Origin: Paenibacillus glycinis
GTDB lineage: Bacteria; Bacillota; Bacilli; Paenibacillales; Paenibacillaceae
Direction of reading: 5' to 3'
DNA: 64,000 nt
NCBI RefSeq assembly: GCF_009909185.1
Contig: NZ_JAAAMV010000006.1
Coordinates: 1 to 64,000 of the forward strand
Position 1 is the stretch's first letter. The number at the start of each line of letters is the position of its first letter. Shown piece after piece: positions 35,300 through 43,447 of the stretch. The notes beneath the pieces were generated by a model, which had not been told where the DNA came from, made no database searches, and saw nothing but the letters and a program-made list of their open reading frames with translations. The translations under genes were made by a program, and so were the position numbers.

Positions 35300-35752
35300 T
35301 CAGGTACCGGCTTCCACGGAAGAGGCGGACGCGGGCAGATGCGTCACGACGACCTGATAGGTCGTGACTTTGCTGCTGATGATCGGTCCTTTCCCGGCTG
35401 CGCCCGGACCGGGAGCAGGTCCGCCATGGCCGCCGCCGTGAGCGGGCTCCGCGGCTGCCGCATGCGTGCTTGCCCCATGCGCCGCCTGTTCTCCCCTGCC
35501 TTCCGCCCCTTCGCCCCGGCGGGAATGCGCGTGGCGGAAGGAATCGCTGTTCGTCCACGCTTGGAACGCTTCTTCGCTCTCCCAAGCCGTGCACACCCGC
35601 ACTTCTTCCGTCTCTTCCGTCAATGAGGCGTGCAGCACGTCCATGCGAACGAAGCCCGGGAACGTATGCACGCTCTTCGGCGAGCGGAATCTGTCCAAGA
35701 TCGCCTCCGCGGCGCCGGCCCTGATTTCAAAACGGTTCTCTACAATAATCAT
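35300..35752 (-). CDS. IsdG-type haem-degrading monooxygenase
   Basis: A 150-residue protein of the ABM fold. The haem-degrading triad of IsdG is present at near-identical positions: Asn6 (VENRF), Trp66 (FQAW) and His76 (RHAH). It would cleave haem and release iron. Residues 80-125 are an unusual insertion rich in His, Gly, Ala and Pro (AHGASTHAAA, AHGGGHGGPAPGPG), absent from the usual 107-residue family. ATG 35752 follows AAAGGAGG at 9 nt. It is the last gene of the Fur-boxed transport operon. Confidence 0.82.
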   Translation of the reverse strand: MIIVENRFEIRAGAAEAILDRFRSPKSVHTFPGFVRMDVLHASLTEETEEVRVCTAWESEEAFQAWTNSDSFRHAHSRRGEGAEGRGEQAAHGASTHAAAAEPAHGGGHGGPAPGPGAAGKGPIISSKVTTYQVVVTHLPASASSVEAGT

Positions 35753-35781
35753 CGTCGATAGCCTCCTTTGGTGCTTACCTG

Positions 35782-36597
35782 CTAAGCGCTCTCCGCCGCG
35801 CTTCCGCGTTTGGCGATGCCGCACGGCAAATAAACCGGTACGCCGTCATCGTAATATACTTTCGCCTCAATGCCAAATACGTCGCGGAAGAAGTCGGCGC
35901 GAAACAGTTCGGAAGGACTGCCCTCCCGCACGATCGCGCCCTGCTTCATCGCCACGATGCGGTCGCAGTAGCGCGCGGCCTGATTCAAGTCGTGGAGCAC
36001 CATCACGACCGTAATGCCTTGATCGCGGTTCAGGCCGCGGATGAGCTCCATCAATTCCAGCTGATGCGCGATATCGAGATACGTCGTCGGCTCGTCGAGC
36101 AGCAGCAGCTTGGGCGTCTGCGCCATGCACATGGCGAGCCACGCGCGCTGCCGCTCGCCGCCGGAGAGCTCCTGGAGGAGACGATGCTGAAGCGGATCCA
36201 TGCTTGTGACCCGCAGCGCCCAATCGACCACGTCCTCATGCTTGCCCCGGCATTCCTCGTACCATTTCAGATGGGGATTGCGCCCTCTGCGAACGAGCTC
36301 GCGCACCGTGATATCCGTTACCGGCTCCTGCGTCTGCGTCAGCATGGTCATCTGCCGGGCGATCGCCTTGCCGTCCAAGCCGGCCATGTCCCGGCCGTCC
36401 ATCTCGACGGCTCCGCCATGCGGCGCCGCCAACCTGGACAACATCCGGAGCACGGTCGATTTGCCCGATCCGTTAGGTCCGACGATGCCCAGCCATTCGC
36501 CGGCGGCCACCTCGAGGTTGAAACCGTTCACGATGGAGGCTTCACGTCCGTAGCCGTACTTGAGATCCGAAGCCGTCAATGCCGGAATCGCCGTCAT
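35782..36597 (-). CDS. Haem/siderophore ABC transporter ATPase
   Basis: A 271-residue FhuC-type ATPase: Walker A GPNGSGKST (about residue 40), the Q-loop MLTQTQEPV, the signature LSGGERQRAW, Walker B LLLLDEPTTYLD and the H-loop VLHDLN are all present. It energises uptake through the neighbouring permease. ATG 36597 overlaps the permease stop (ATGA). Confidence 0.93.
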   Translation of the reverse strand: MTAIPALTASDLKYGYGREASIVNGFNLEVAAGEWLGIVGPNGSGKSTVLRMLSRLAAPHGGAVEMDGRDMAGLDGKAIARQMTMLTQTQEPVTDITVRELVRRGRNPHLKWYEECRGKHEDVVDWALRVTSMDPLQHRLLQELSGGERQRAWLAMCMAQTPKLLLLDEPTTYLDIAHQLELMELIRGLNRDQGITVVMVLHDLNQAARYCDRIVAMKQGAIVREGSPSELFRADFFRDVFGIEAKVYYDDGVPVYLPCGIAKRGSAAESA

Positions 36598-37625
36598 CGC
36601 TTGATCCCCCTTCGCAGCAAGTAGAGAAAGAACGGCGCGCCTAGCAGCGCCAGCAGAATGCCGACGGGGAACTCGATCGGGTCGAACCAGCTGCGCGCGG
36701 CCGTGTCCGCCGCAATGACGAGCGCCCCGCCGCCGATCGCGGAGACCGGCAGGAAAATCCGATAGTCGTTGCCGACGAGCAGCCTTACGATGTGCGGCAC
36801 CACCAAGCCGACGAAGCCGACCATCCCGACGATGCTGATCGCGGCGCCCGCAAGGAACGTCGACAGCAGAATGATCAGCAGCCTCCCGGCCTCGACCCGC
36901 CCGCCAAGCAGCTTCGCGGCATCGTCGCCCAGCACGAGCAGATTCGCCGTCTTGATCAGAAACGCGGAAGCGAGCAGTCCGACGACCGTATACGGAAGCA
37001 GCGTGTCGAAATGCGGCCAGCTTCTGCCGTTCAAGCTTCCGGACATCCACGGCAGCACGGACTGCACCTTCTCGCTGTTCAGAATCATGAGCGCGGTCAT
37101 CCCCGCGCCGAGCAGCGAGTTGACGGCGACGCCGGCCAGTATGAGCCGAAGCGGCGAAGCGCCGTCCTTCCAAGCGAGCGCGTAAACGACCGCGGCAGCC
37201 GCCAATGCGCCGAGAAACGCGGAGATCGGCAGGTACGCGATATGCTCCGGAAACAAAATCATGATGACGACCGCCGCAAGGCCGCCGCCGGAAGAAACGC
37301 CGATAATGCCGGGATCGGCAAGCGGGTTGCGAAACACGCCCTGCAGGAACGCGCCGGCGACCGCCAGGCAGATGCCCGCCAAGAGGCCGGTCAAGACGCG
37401 AGGTAGCCGCAAATTCCAGACGATCTGCCTCGCTTCCGAATCGGAAGCATGCAGCAGCGACGTCCATACTTCCCGCGCCGGAATGGAGATTGCGCCGGAC
37501 ATCAAGCCTACGAGCATCGCGGCCAGCAGCAGGGCGACCATGCCGATCAGCACCGCGACCCTGCGGGCATGGCGAGAGAGCGCGGCTTGCTGCGCTCTCC
37601 CTTTGCCAGTAACGAGTGTCGCCAT
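36594..37625 (-). CDS. FecCD-family haem/siderophore ABC permease
   Basis: A 343-residue BtuC/FecCD-type permease with about 10 membrane segments. Recognisable blocks are LRLPRVLTGLLAGICLAVAG, GVFRNPLADPGIIGVSSGGG, VGLVVPHIVRLLVG and PVGILLALLGAPFFLYLLRR. It carries iron-haem or ferric siderophore with the adjacent binding protein and ATPase. ATG 37625 is 4 bp after the binding-protein gene. Confidence 0.93.
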   Translation of the reverse strand: MATLVTGKGRAQQAALSRHARRVAVLIGMVALLLAAMLVGLMSGAISIPAREVWTSLLHASDSEARQIVWNLRLPRVLTGLLAGICLAVAGAFLQGVFRNPLADPGIIGVSSGGGLAAVVIMILFPEHIAYLPISAFLGALAAAAVVYALAWKDGASPLRLILAGVAVNSLLGAGMTALMILNSEKVQSVLPWMSGSLNGRSWPHFDTLLPYTVVGLLASAFLIKTANLLVLGDDAAKLLGGRVEAGRLLIILLSTFLAGAAISIVGMVGFVGLVVPHIVRLLVGNDYRIFLPVSAIGGGALVIAADTAARSWFDPIEFPVGILLALLGAPFFLYLLRRGIKR

Positions 37626-37629
37626 CGAT

Positions 37630-38898
37630 TTACTTGACCTGCAGCAGCAGGCTGTTGATCGTCCGGATCGCCTGCGGTGCCCGGATGCCCGGGTTCGCCG
37701 CGAACAGATCGGAAGGCAGCACCTCGAAACGGTCGTTCTTCACGGCGGACAAGCTCTTCCAAGCCGGGTTGCTCTCGAACTGTTTCTTGAAGCTTTCTTT
37801 CACTTCCGCGGCATCGCCGTGGGTGATGAACAGGATCAGATCCGGGTTGGCCGCGACGATGCGCTCCAAGCTAAGATCCGCGTATTGCGGCATGGTGTCG
37901 ATGCCCTTGAAGCCCGACGCGACGTTCTTGCCGCCGGCCAGCTCCAGGAAGTTGCCCGGGTAGCTCGTAGGCAGCGCGACGACGAAGCTGCCGGGAGCGC
38001 CGTATACGATCAGCGTCTTCGGCTGCGCGCTCGGCTTCTTGAGCGACGCGACGTCGGCGTTCATCTTGGCGATCAGCTGCTCGGCTTTCGTCTCTTGGCC
38101 GAGAATGCGGCCGTACAAGCGAACGGAGGCTTGAATTTCGGTAAACGTATTATGCGAATTGAACATGACCTGAGGACCGAGCTTCTCGATCGTCGCTTGC
38201 TGGGTTTTGAGCGCCGGGCTCGCGATGACGAGGTCCGCTTTCAACGTCGCCAGCTTCTCGAATTCGATGCCGTGGGTGCTCCCGACCTCGGGCACGGATG
38301 CGGCGGCCGGCGGATAGACCGCGCCGAGCGCGGTCGAACGGCCGACGACCTTGCTGCCGAGCGCGTAGATGATTTCCGTGTCGGACGAGGAAAGCGTCAC
38401 GATCCGTTTCGGTTTTTTCTTGAGCGCGAACGGACCCGTGCTCGTGTTCACCGTCAGCGTGCTGCTGATAGCCACCGTCGCGGATGGCTTGCTGTAAGAC
38501 ACCCATTTGCCGAAGGCTTCGGAAACGAGCCGCAGCGGCACGTAGGTTTTGCCGTTCACGATGACCGGAGCGGCCTCGAGCGTTTGGGCGTCCCCGTCTA
38601 TGTAGGCCGTGCGCGAGCCGACCGTCAGCTTGACGGACACGCCGCCTTGCGTCGCGGATACCGCTTTGCTCGCGGCATCCCAGCTTGCTTTGCCCCCGAG
38701 CGCGGCGACGATGCCGCCGTAGGGAACGAGCGTGCGCCCGCTCACGATCGTCGGAGCGGCGTCCAGCGACACGCTTTTGCCGTCCAGCGTTACTTTGATC
38801 GGCGCGCTCGCCGCGCTTGCCGTATAACCCAAGCTGGCAGCCGGCGCCGCTAGCACCGCGGCCGCCAACAGCCCTTTAGATAAACCTTTCCACAACAC
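37630..38898 (-). CDS. Stalk-domain/iron-haem-binding fusion lipidless substrate-binding protein
   Basis: A 422-residue protein. It begins with a signal peptide (LLAAAVLAAPAASLGYTASA), then a copper-amine-oxidase-like stalk domain (about 40-145; VSGRTLVPYGGIVAALGG, YVPLRLVSEAFGKWV). Residues about 165-420 are a class III periplasmic-binding-protein domain (KRIVTLSSSDTEIIYALGSK, TLIVYGAPGSF, RIVAANPDLILFITHG). No lipobox cysteine is visible, so cell-wall attachment through the stalk domain is possible (inference). GTG 38898 follows GGGGGCT; ATG 38937 has no site. It is the first gene of the operon under two Fur boxes. Confidence 0.85.
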   Translation of the reverse strand: MLWKGLSKGLLAAAVLAAPAASLGYTASAASAPIKVTLDGKSVSLDAAPTIVSGRTLVPYGGIVAALGGKASWDAASKAVSATQGGVSVKLTVGSRTAYIDGDAQTLEAAPVIVNGKTYVPLRLVSEAFGKWVSYSKPSATVAISSTLTVNTSTGPFALKKKPKRIVTLSSSDTEIIYALGSKVVGRSTALGAVYPPAAASVPEVGSTHGIEFEKLATLKADLVIASPALKTQQATIEKLGPQVMFNSHNTFTEIQASVRLYGRILGQETKAEQLIAKMNADVASLKKPSAQPKTLIVYGAPGSFVVALPTSYPGNFLELAGGKNVASGFKGIDTMPQYADLSLERIVAANPDLILFITHGDAAEVKESFKKQFESNPAWKSLSAVKNDRFEVLPSDLFAANPGIRAPQAIRTINSLLLQVK

Positions 38899-38916
38899 AA
38901 TACCAGCCCCCTGAAC

Positions 38917-38935
38917 GATAATGAGAATCAATATC
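38917..38935 (-). promoter_or_regulatory. Fur box 1
   Basis: GATAATGAGAATCAATATC matches the 19-bp Fur consensus at 17 of 19 positions, just upstream of the first haem-operon gene. Confidence 0.85.
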
Positions 38936-38951
38936 AATTAGTACATGCACA

Positions 38952-38981
38952 ATCTTAATCGATAATGATTCTCATTGTCAA
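38952..38981 (-). promoter_or_regulatory. Fur-regulated promoter with Fur box 2
   Basis: On the minus strand TTGACA (38976-38981) and TAAGAT (38952-38957) are separated by 18 bp. A second Fur box, GATAATGATTCTCATTGTC (38961-38979, 16 of 19 matches), covers the spacer and the -35, a typical position for iron-dependent repression. Confidence 0.82.
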
Positions 38982-39084
38982 TAATGAAATTGGTAAAAAG
39001 ATCCGCAGCCTTTTTCGTCCTCGTCGGTCCAAGGAAATCCGTCGCCAGCGAACGTGCCTGCGCTGTAGATCATCCTTCATATAA

Positions 39085-39163
39085 ATGCATAATTATAAAT
39101 TGACTTCTGCATATTCGGCGTATATCATGAATATTAATATCACTATTACGAATAATTATTCAT
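39085..39163 (+). promoter_or_regulatory. Promoter with three ARG boxes
   Basis: TTGACT (39100-39105), a 17-bp spacer and TATCAT (39123-39128) form the promoter. ArgR/AhrC-type boxes occur at 39148-39163 (ACGAATAATTATTCAT, very close to consensus) and 39127-39142 (ATGAATATTAATATCA), with a weaker match at 39085-39100 (ATGCATAATTATAAAT). Box centres are 42 and 21 bp apart, i.e. on the same DNA face. Confidence 0.7.
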
Positions 39164-39181
39164 ATCTGCGAGGTGCTCGAT

Positions 39182-40096
39182 TTGAACCATTTTCTATCGC
39201 TGCAAGAACTGAACCGAGACGAACTGACGACGATTATCCAGACCGGCATCGCCATCAAACAACATCCCGAGCGCTACGCGAACGCTTGCGACCGCAAGGG
39301 CGTCTTGATGCTTTTCCAGAAGACGTCGACCCGGACGAATCTCTCGTTCCAATCCGGCATCAACCAGATGGGCGGCTATGCAGTGCCGATGGATTGGAAT
39401 GCCAGCAACTTCAGCATTTCGCCGATTCGGTACGAAGCCCGTTACGTGTCGCGCAACATCGATTTCATCGTCGCCCGCCTGAAGAAGCATTCCGACCTGC
39501 AGGAACTGGCCGCATACGCGACCGTTCCGGTCATTAACGGCTGCTGCGAACGCTACCATCCTTGCCAGGCGCTGGCGGACCTCATGACGATCTACGAGGT
39601 GTCCGGCACCTTCGCGAACATCACGGTCACCTATGTCGGCATTCTGAACAACGTGGCAAACTCCTTGATCGCGGGCTGCCTGACGCTCGGCATTCGCCTG
39701 CTGCTCGTCGCCCCGATCGTGAACGAAGCGTCGTGGGACGGCGAGCTGATGGACCGCGCCATCGGAAGCGGCTTCGTCGAGCGCATGGATTCGCTGCCCG
39801 AAGCGGTCGCCCAATCGGACTACGTCTATACGGACACGTGGATCGACATGGAGCATTTCCATAGCGCGGACTATCAAGCGGTCAAAGACTTCCGCATGAA
39901 AACGATGCTCCCGTACCAACTGAGCAGACGCGCGCTGAACGGCAGCGCGCCTTACATCATGCACGACATGCCCATTCATCCCGGCTTCGAGATCGAGGAA
40001 GAATTGATCGAATCCGCGAGCTCGGTCATCTACCAGCAGGCGGAGAACCGGATGCACGCGCAGAAGGCGCTGCTGCTCCATTTATTGGCGCAATAA
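39182..40096 (+). CDS. Ornithine/aspartate carbamoyltransferase family protein
   Basis: A 304-residue protein. The carbamoyl-phosphate motif reads FQKTSTRTNLSFQSG (family: FxKxSTRTR), the HPxQ motif is YHPCQALADLMTI, and the distal HCLP position reads MHDMPIHPG. The protein has the family length and fold pattern but with Asn and Asp at places usually Arg and Cys, so the acceptor may not be ornithine. ARG boxes upstream support an arginine-related role. TTG 39182 is the probable start (GAGGTG 6 nt upstream); GTG 39173 is an alternative. Confidence 0.75.
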   Translation: MNHFLSLQELNRDELTTIIQTGIAIKQHPERYANACDRKGVLMLFQKTSTRTNLSFQSGINQMGGYAVPMDWNASNFSISPIRYEARYVSRNIDFIVARLKKHSDLQELAAYATVPVINGCCERYHPCQALADLMTIYEVSGTFANITVTYVGILNNVANSLIAGCLTLGIRLLLVAPIVNEASWDGELMDRAIGSGFVERMDSLPEAVAQSDYVYTDTWIDMEHFHSADYQAVKDFRMKTMLPYQLSRRALNGSAPYIMHDMPIHPGFEIEEELIESASSVIYQQAENRMHAQKALLLHLLAQ

Positions 40097-40203
40097 CGGG
40101 CGGGCGGCGGTTCGGAAGAACGCCATTTGTTCGTCGCCCGCTTCATGCCGGAGATCGTCGGCGGCAGCCTCCTCGCGAATGATCGAGCGCGCGCGAACCG
40201 CCC

Positions 40204-40232
40204 TTGACGCGCCCTCGGTTTGCCGCTATAGT
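40204..40232 (+). promoter_or_regulatory. Promoter of the trpS T-box transcript
   Basis: TTGACG (40204-40209), a 17-bp spacer and TATAGT (40227-40232), with the T-box leader starting about 7 bp later. Confidence 0.75.
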
Positions 40233-40239
40233 ATTCCTA

Positions 40240-40545
40240 ACCATTACCAATAAACGATATTTCCAAGGCAATGAACGGAAAGAGTAATTGCAAGCTTCGA
40301 TGGTCCAAGCGAGCCGGCGGTCGGTGAGAGGTCCGGTACGATCGAACGCAATGAATGGCTCCGTTCGCTTCGATCCGAACGCCGGTCCGCGGACCGGCCA
40401 GTAGGCGTCGACGGCAAGTCCCTCCGTTATCCAGGGGACGCATGTTAGTCGTTTTGACATGTGCGAGTCGCGACCTTAGCTGTCGAATTCGGGTGGTACC
40501 GCGGAGTCCAACACTTCGTCCCTTTTGGGGATGGAGTGTTTTTTG
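40240..40545 (+). promoter_or_regulatory. Tryptophan T-box leader
   Basis: The leader carries the T-box sequence GGGTGGTACCGCG at 40491-40503 and an intrinsic terminator (AACACT ... AGTGTT then TTTT) at about 40507-40543. In stem I, a UGG specifier codon lies in GAATGGCTC at 40356-40358, matching tRNA-Trp and the gene downstream. Uncharged tRNA-Trp would pair with the T-box and prevent termination. Confidence 0.93.
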
Positions 40546-40582
40546 TTCGGTCTGCAGCCCACCATTCGAGGAGGTTAGACGT

Positions 40583-41569
40583 ATGAAAAGAGTCCTATCG
40601 GGCATCAAACCTAGCGGGGAACTCAACATCGGAGGCTACGGCGGCGCGCTGCATCGATTCGCGAGCATGCAGGAGGACTACGAGTGTTATTTCTTCGTGC
40701 CGGATCTGCACGCGATCACCGTGCCGCAGGATCCGCGCCGATTGTTTCAACGGTCCAAGGAAATCGCCGCGTACTACGTCGCCGCCGGCGTCGATCCCGC
40801 GAAGGCGACGATCTTCGTCCAATCGCATGTCGCCGCGCATGCCGAGCTGAACTGGCTGCTCGAGACGCAGGCGCATTTCGGCGAACTCGCCCGCATGACG
40901 CAGTTCAAGGACAAGTCGCACGGGAAGGACGCCGTCAGCTCGGCGCTGTTCACCTATCCGGTGCTGATGGCCGCCGACATCCTGCTCTATCGGGCGACGC
41001 ACGTGCCGGTCGGCGACGATCAGAAGCAGCATCTGGAGCTGACGCGGGACCTCGCCGAACGGTTCAACCACCGGTTCGCGCCGGTGTTCGCGCTGCCCGA
41101 GCCGATCATCCCGGAGATCGGCTCCCGCATCATGGGTCTCGACGATCCGTCCAAGAAGATGAGCAAGAGCAATCCGAACCGGAACAGCTGCGTGCTGCTG
41201 CAGGACGATCCGGACGTCGTCCGGAGGAAACTCGCCAAAGCGGTCACCGACTCCGAAGGCGTCGTTCGGTACGACTGGGAGCGGAAGCCGGAGGTCAGCA
41301 ACCTGATCGAAATCTATGCGGTCTTCTCCGGGGACGACGTCGCGGCGATCGAGCGGCGCTTCGAGGGCGTCGGCTACGGCCAGTTCAAGCGCGAGCTCGC
41401 CGAAGCGGTCATCGCCAAATTAGAGCCGATCCAACGCCGGTTCCGCGAGCTGGTCGATTCGGAAGAGCTTGTCGGGATCTTGAAGGACGGCGCGGCGAAG
41501 GCGGCGGAAACCGCGAACGATACGCTCTTGAAAGCCAAACGGGCGTTGGGGCTGTTCACGATCGGCTAA
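40583..41569 (+). CDS. trpS: Tryptophanyl-tRNA synthetase
   Basis: A 328-residue class I synthetase. The KMSKS motif is DPSKKMSKSNPN, and the HIGH-equivalent reads GIKPSGELNIGGYGGALH, where most TrpS have GNY. LMAADILLYRATHVPVGDDQ and LTRDLAERFN are the usual tRNA-synthetase core blocks. It charges tRNA-Trp. ATG 40583 follows GAGGAGG at 8 nt and the T-box terminator by about 40 nt. Confidence 0.95.
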   Translation: MKRVLSGIKPSGELNIGGYGGALHRFASMQEDYECYFFVPDLHAITVPQDPRRLFQRSKEIAAYYVAAGVDPAKATIFVQSHVAAHAELNWLLETQAHFGELARMTQFKDKSHGKDAVSSALFTYPVLMAADILLYRATHVPVGDDQKQHLELTRDLAERFNHRFAPVFALPEPIIPEIGSRIMGLDDPSKKMSKSNPNRNSCVLLQDDPDVVRRKLAKAVTDSEGVVRYDWERKPEVSNLIEIYAVFSGDDVAAIERRFEGVGYGQFKRELAEAVIAKLEPIQRRFRELVDSEELVGILKDGAAKAAETANDTLLKAKRALGLFTIG

Positions 41570-41755
41570 ACCTCCTCGCGCAGCTCGCAGCTTGGCCGGA
41601 ACGTCCGCCTCCGGCATCCGCGCCGCTTGCCCGAAGCGATCCGCGCGGCGTACGGCGGACACCATCCTGGGTGCAATCCTTTCGTTTCGCTGACTATAAT
41701 TGTCAGTCGAACTTTGATAGGATGAAAGAAATCCATGAAGACAGGATGTGTGCAG

Positions 41756-42070
41756 ATGAGCAATTTCGGCCTTTCCGGCAAAATGATCGCGCAGCCCGGC
41801 AAACGGGACGAACTGGCGGCGATTCTGATGGAGGCGGCGTCCGGCATGGATGCCGTCGCGGACTGCCAGATCTATATCGTCGGCGTGCTGCCCGAGGAAC
41901 CGGACGCGATCTGGATTACCGAGGTTTGGGACAATGCCGAGGCGCACCAAGCCTCGCTCGCGCTGGAAGTGACGCAGGCGATGATCCGCCGCGCCAAGCC
42001 GCTCATCGCCGGCTTCGAGCAGCAGGTAAAGCATGTGCCGCTCGGCGGCAAAGGGATGACCGCGCGCTAA
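41756..42070 (+). CDS. ABM-domain monooxygenase-like protein
   Basis: A 104-residue protein of the antibiotic-biosynthesis-monooxygenase fold (dimeric alpha/beta barrel), with GLSGKMIAQPGKRDELAAIL at the start and DAIWITEVWDNAEAHQASL in the middle, typical of the YgiN-like group. The substrate is unknown and some members act on quinones. ATG 41756 follows AGGATG; an in-frame ATG at 41735 is a possible start 7 codons longer. Confidence 0.75.
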   Translation: MSNFGLSGKMIAQPGKRDELAAILMEAASGMDAVADCQIYIVGVLPEEPDAIWITEVWDNAEAHQASLALEVTQAMIRRAKPLIAGFEQQVKHVPLGGKGMTAR

Positions 42071-42123
42071 CCGCGATCGGCGTCCGTCCTCCCCCTGTCC
42101 ACCCGCCGGCTTAGAAGACGAAG

Positions 42124-42159
42124 AACCGCCCTGCTTCCGAATTCGGAGGCAGGGCGGTT
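42124..42159. terminator. Bidirectional terminator
   Basis: AACCGCCCTGCTTCCG-AATT-CGGAGGCAGGGCGGTTT forms a 14-bp stem between convergent genes; T-rich flanks are short. Confidence 0.75.
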
Positions 42160-42191
42160 TGAATTTAAGCGCCGCTAATCTTGAAGTGCCG

Positions 42192-43189
42192 CTAGCCGTT
42201 TACCTCCCACGGCCGGTTAAACATTGATCTGCGTTCGCCGCAGAACAAGCGGAATTTGGTCAGCAGCTTGGACATCCATTCCGGGGCGGACGATTCGTCC
42301 ATCCCCTCCATGCTGCGCAGGATTCGCGCGAAAGAGTAAAGTCGGTCGAAGCGCCGAAACTTCGCAAACGCCGATTCCGCGTCCGCATCGACCGGCCGAA
42401 CCGACTCGTAGCCGGCGAGGAAGGCGCGCATGATCCGCTTTGACTCGGGCGCCGAGAAATCCTCGAGGTCGCCCAGCGCCGAGCCGCCGCGTACCAATGC
42501 ATCATCGCATCGTCGAAGTCGATGGCGCTGAACCCGGCCTCCCCGCCCCGGTCGAATACGTTGTCCGGCTGAAAGTCGAAATGAATCAAGCCGGCCAGCC
42601 GCCCGTCCTGCGGCAGCGTCTCCAGCCAAGCCTGCACCCGGTCGCATTCGAGAAGCGCCGCTTCCTCCTCCGGATGCCGCTCCAACACGCCGCGCGTCCA
42701 GTCCAGCACGTCTCGCCAGCTCCAGCGGACCGGCGAGTCCGCATCCGGCACGTAGCGCGCCGAAAGCTCGTGCAGCCTGGCAAGCGATCGGCCCCAGCTG
42801 GCGCAATGCGCGTCCGTCATCCGGTCCAGCGGCACATGAACGCCTTCCGCTTCTTCGAACGCGACGCCGTAATAGTTGCCGCCCGTATCGTCCTCGATCG
42901 TTTCGATCCATTGCCCGTCCGCGGACATCACCGGCGCCGCGACGGGATACCCGTTCGCCGCCAAGTATCGGACGTAGTCAAGCTCGGCTTCGATCTGCGG
43001 CTTCGAATGGTCGCTCGCATGAATAAACCGCAAAAACCGACTTCGGCCCTCGCAAGCGAATGCATATACAAAATTGCTGCTTGCCCGCCAGTAACGGAGC
43101 GAGCCCTCGTCATGCTCCCATCTCGTCATAAGCTTCCGCGCAGGGCGATCGTCTTGCAGCCCCCGCAGCATATTGGTCAACTTCATCAT
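42192..43189 (-). pseudogene. Aminoglycoside-phosphotransferase-family gene with a frameshift
   Basis: From ATG 43189 (GGGAGG upstream) an APH-family kinase is read: RWEHDEGSLRYWRASSNFVY, LIHFDFQPDNVFD (catalytic loop HxDxxxxN) and FSAIDFDDAMMHWY. Near 42490 the frame shifts by one base; the other frame continues as GSALGDLEDFSAPESKRIMR and LRSMEGMDESSAPEWMSKLL to a stop at 42192. Together they give the usual length of about 330 residues. The break is in a GC-rich run, so a sequencing error is as likely as real inactivation. Confidence 0.75.
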
Positions 43190-43217
43190 GCGATGCTTAA
43201 CCTCCCGCGGCTTGTCC

Positions 43218-43260
43218 GGCGAGAGGTCCGTCCCGTTATCGGATCGTCCGACCTCTCACC
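43218..43260 (-). promoter_or_regulatory. Leader hairpin ahead of the APH-family gene
   Basis: On the minus strand GGTGAGAGGTC (43250-43260) pairs with GACCTCTCGCC (43218-43228), an 11-bp stem with one mismatch, around a 21-nt loop. It lies 30 bp before the start codon. No U-tract follows, so it is not a terminator. Its function is unknown. Confidence 0.4.
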
Positions 43261-43397
43261 GGCATCTGGATTTGCGTGTACTTAGACAAACATCATCACT
43301 CCTTCGCGTGGAATTGGTCGTCACGGACATCGGCGCTTGTCGCGCGGACGCTTGCGGCGCCAGGACAAAGTATACCGGCATTTAGAAGCTGCGGCCA

Positions 43398-43442
43398 ATG
43401 AAAAAACGCAGCCCCGACGAATCGACGCCCATCGGCGGCTGC
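43398..43442 (-). terminator. Terminator of the SnoaL-like gene
   Basis: On the minus strand GCGCAGCC ... GGGCTGCG is followed by TTTTTTCATT, immediately after the stop codon at 43448. Confidence 0.7.
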
Positions 43443-43447
43443 GCATT

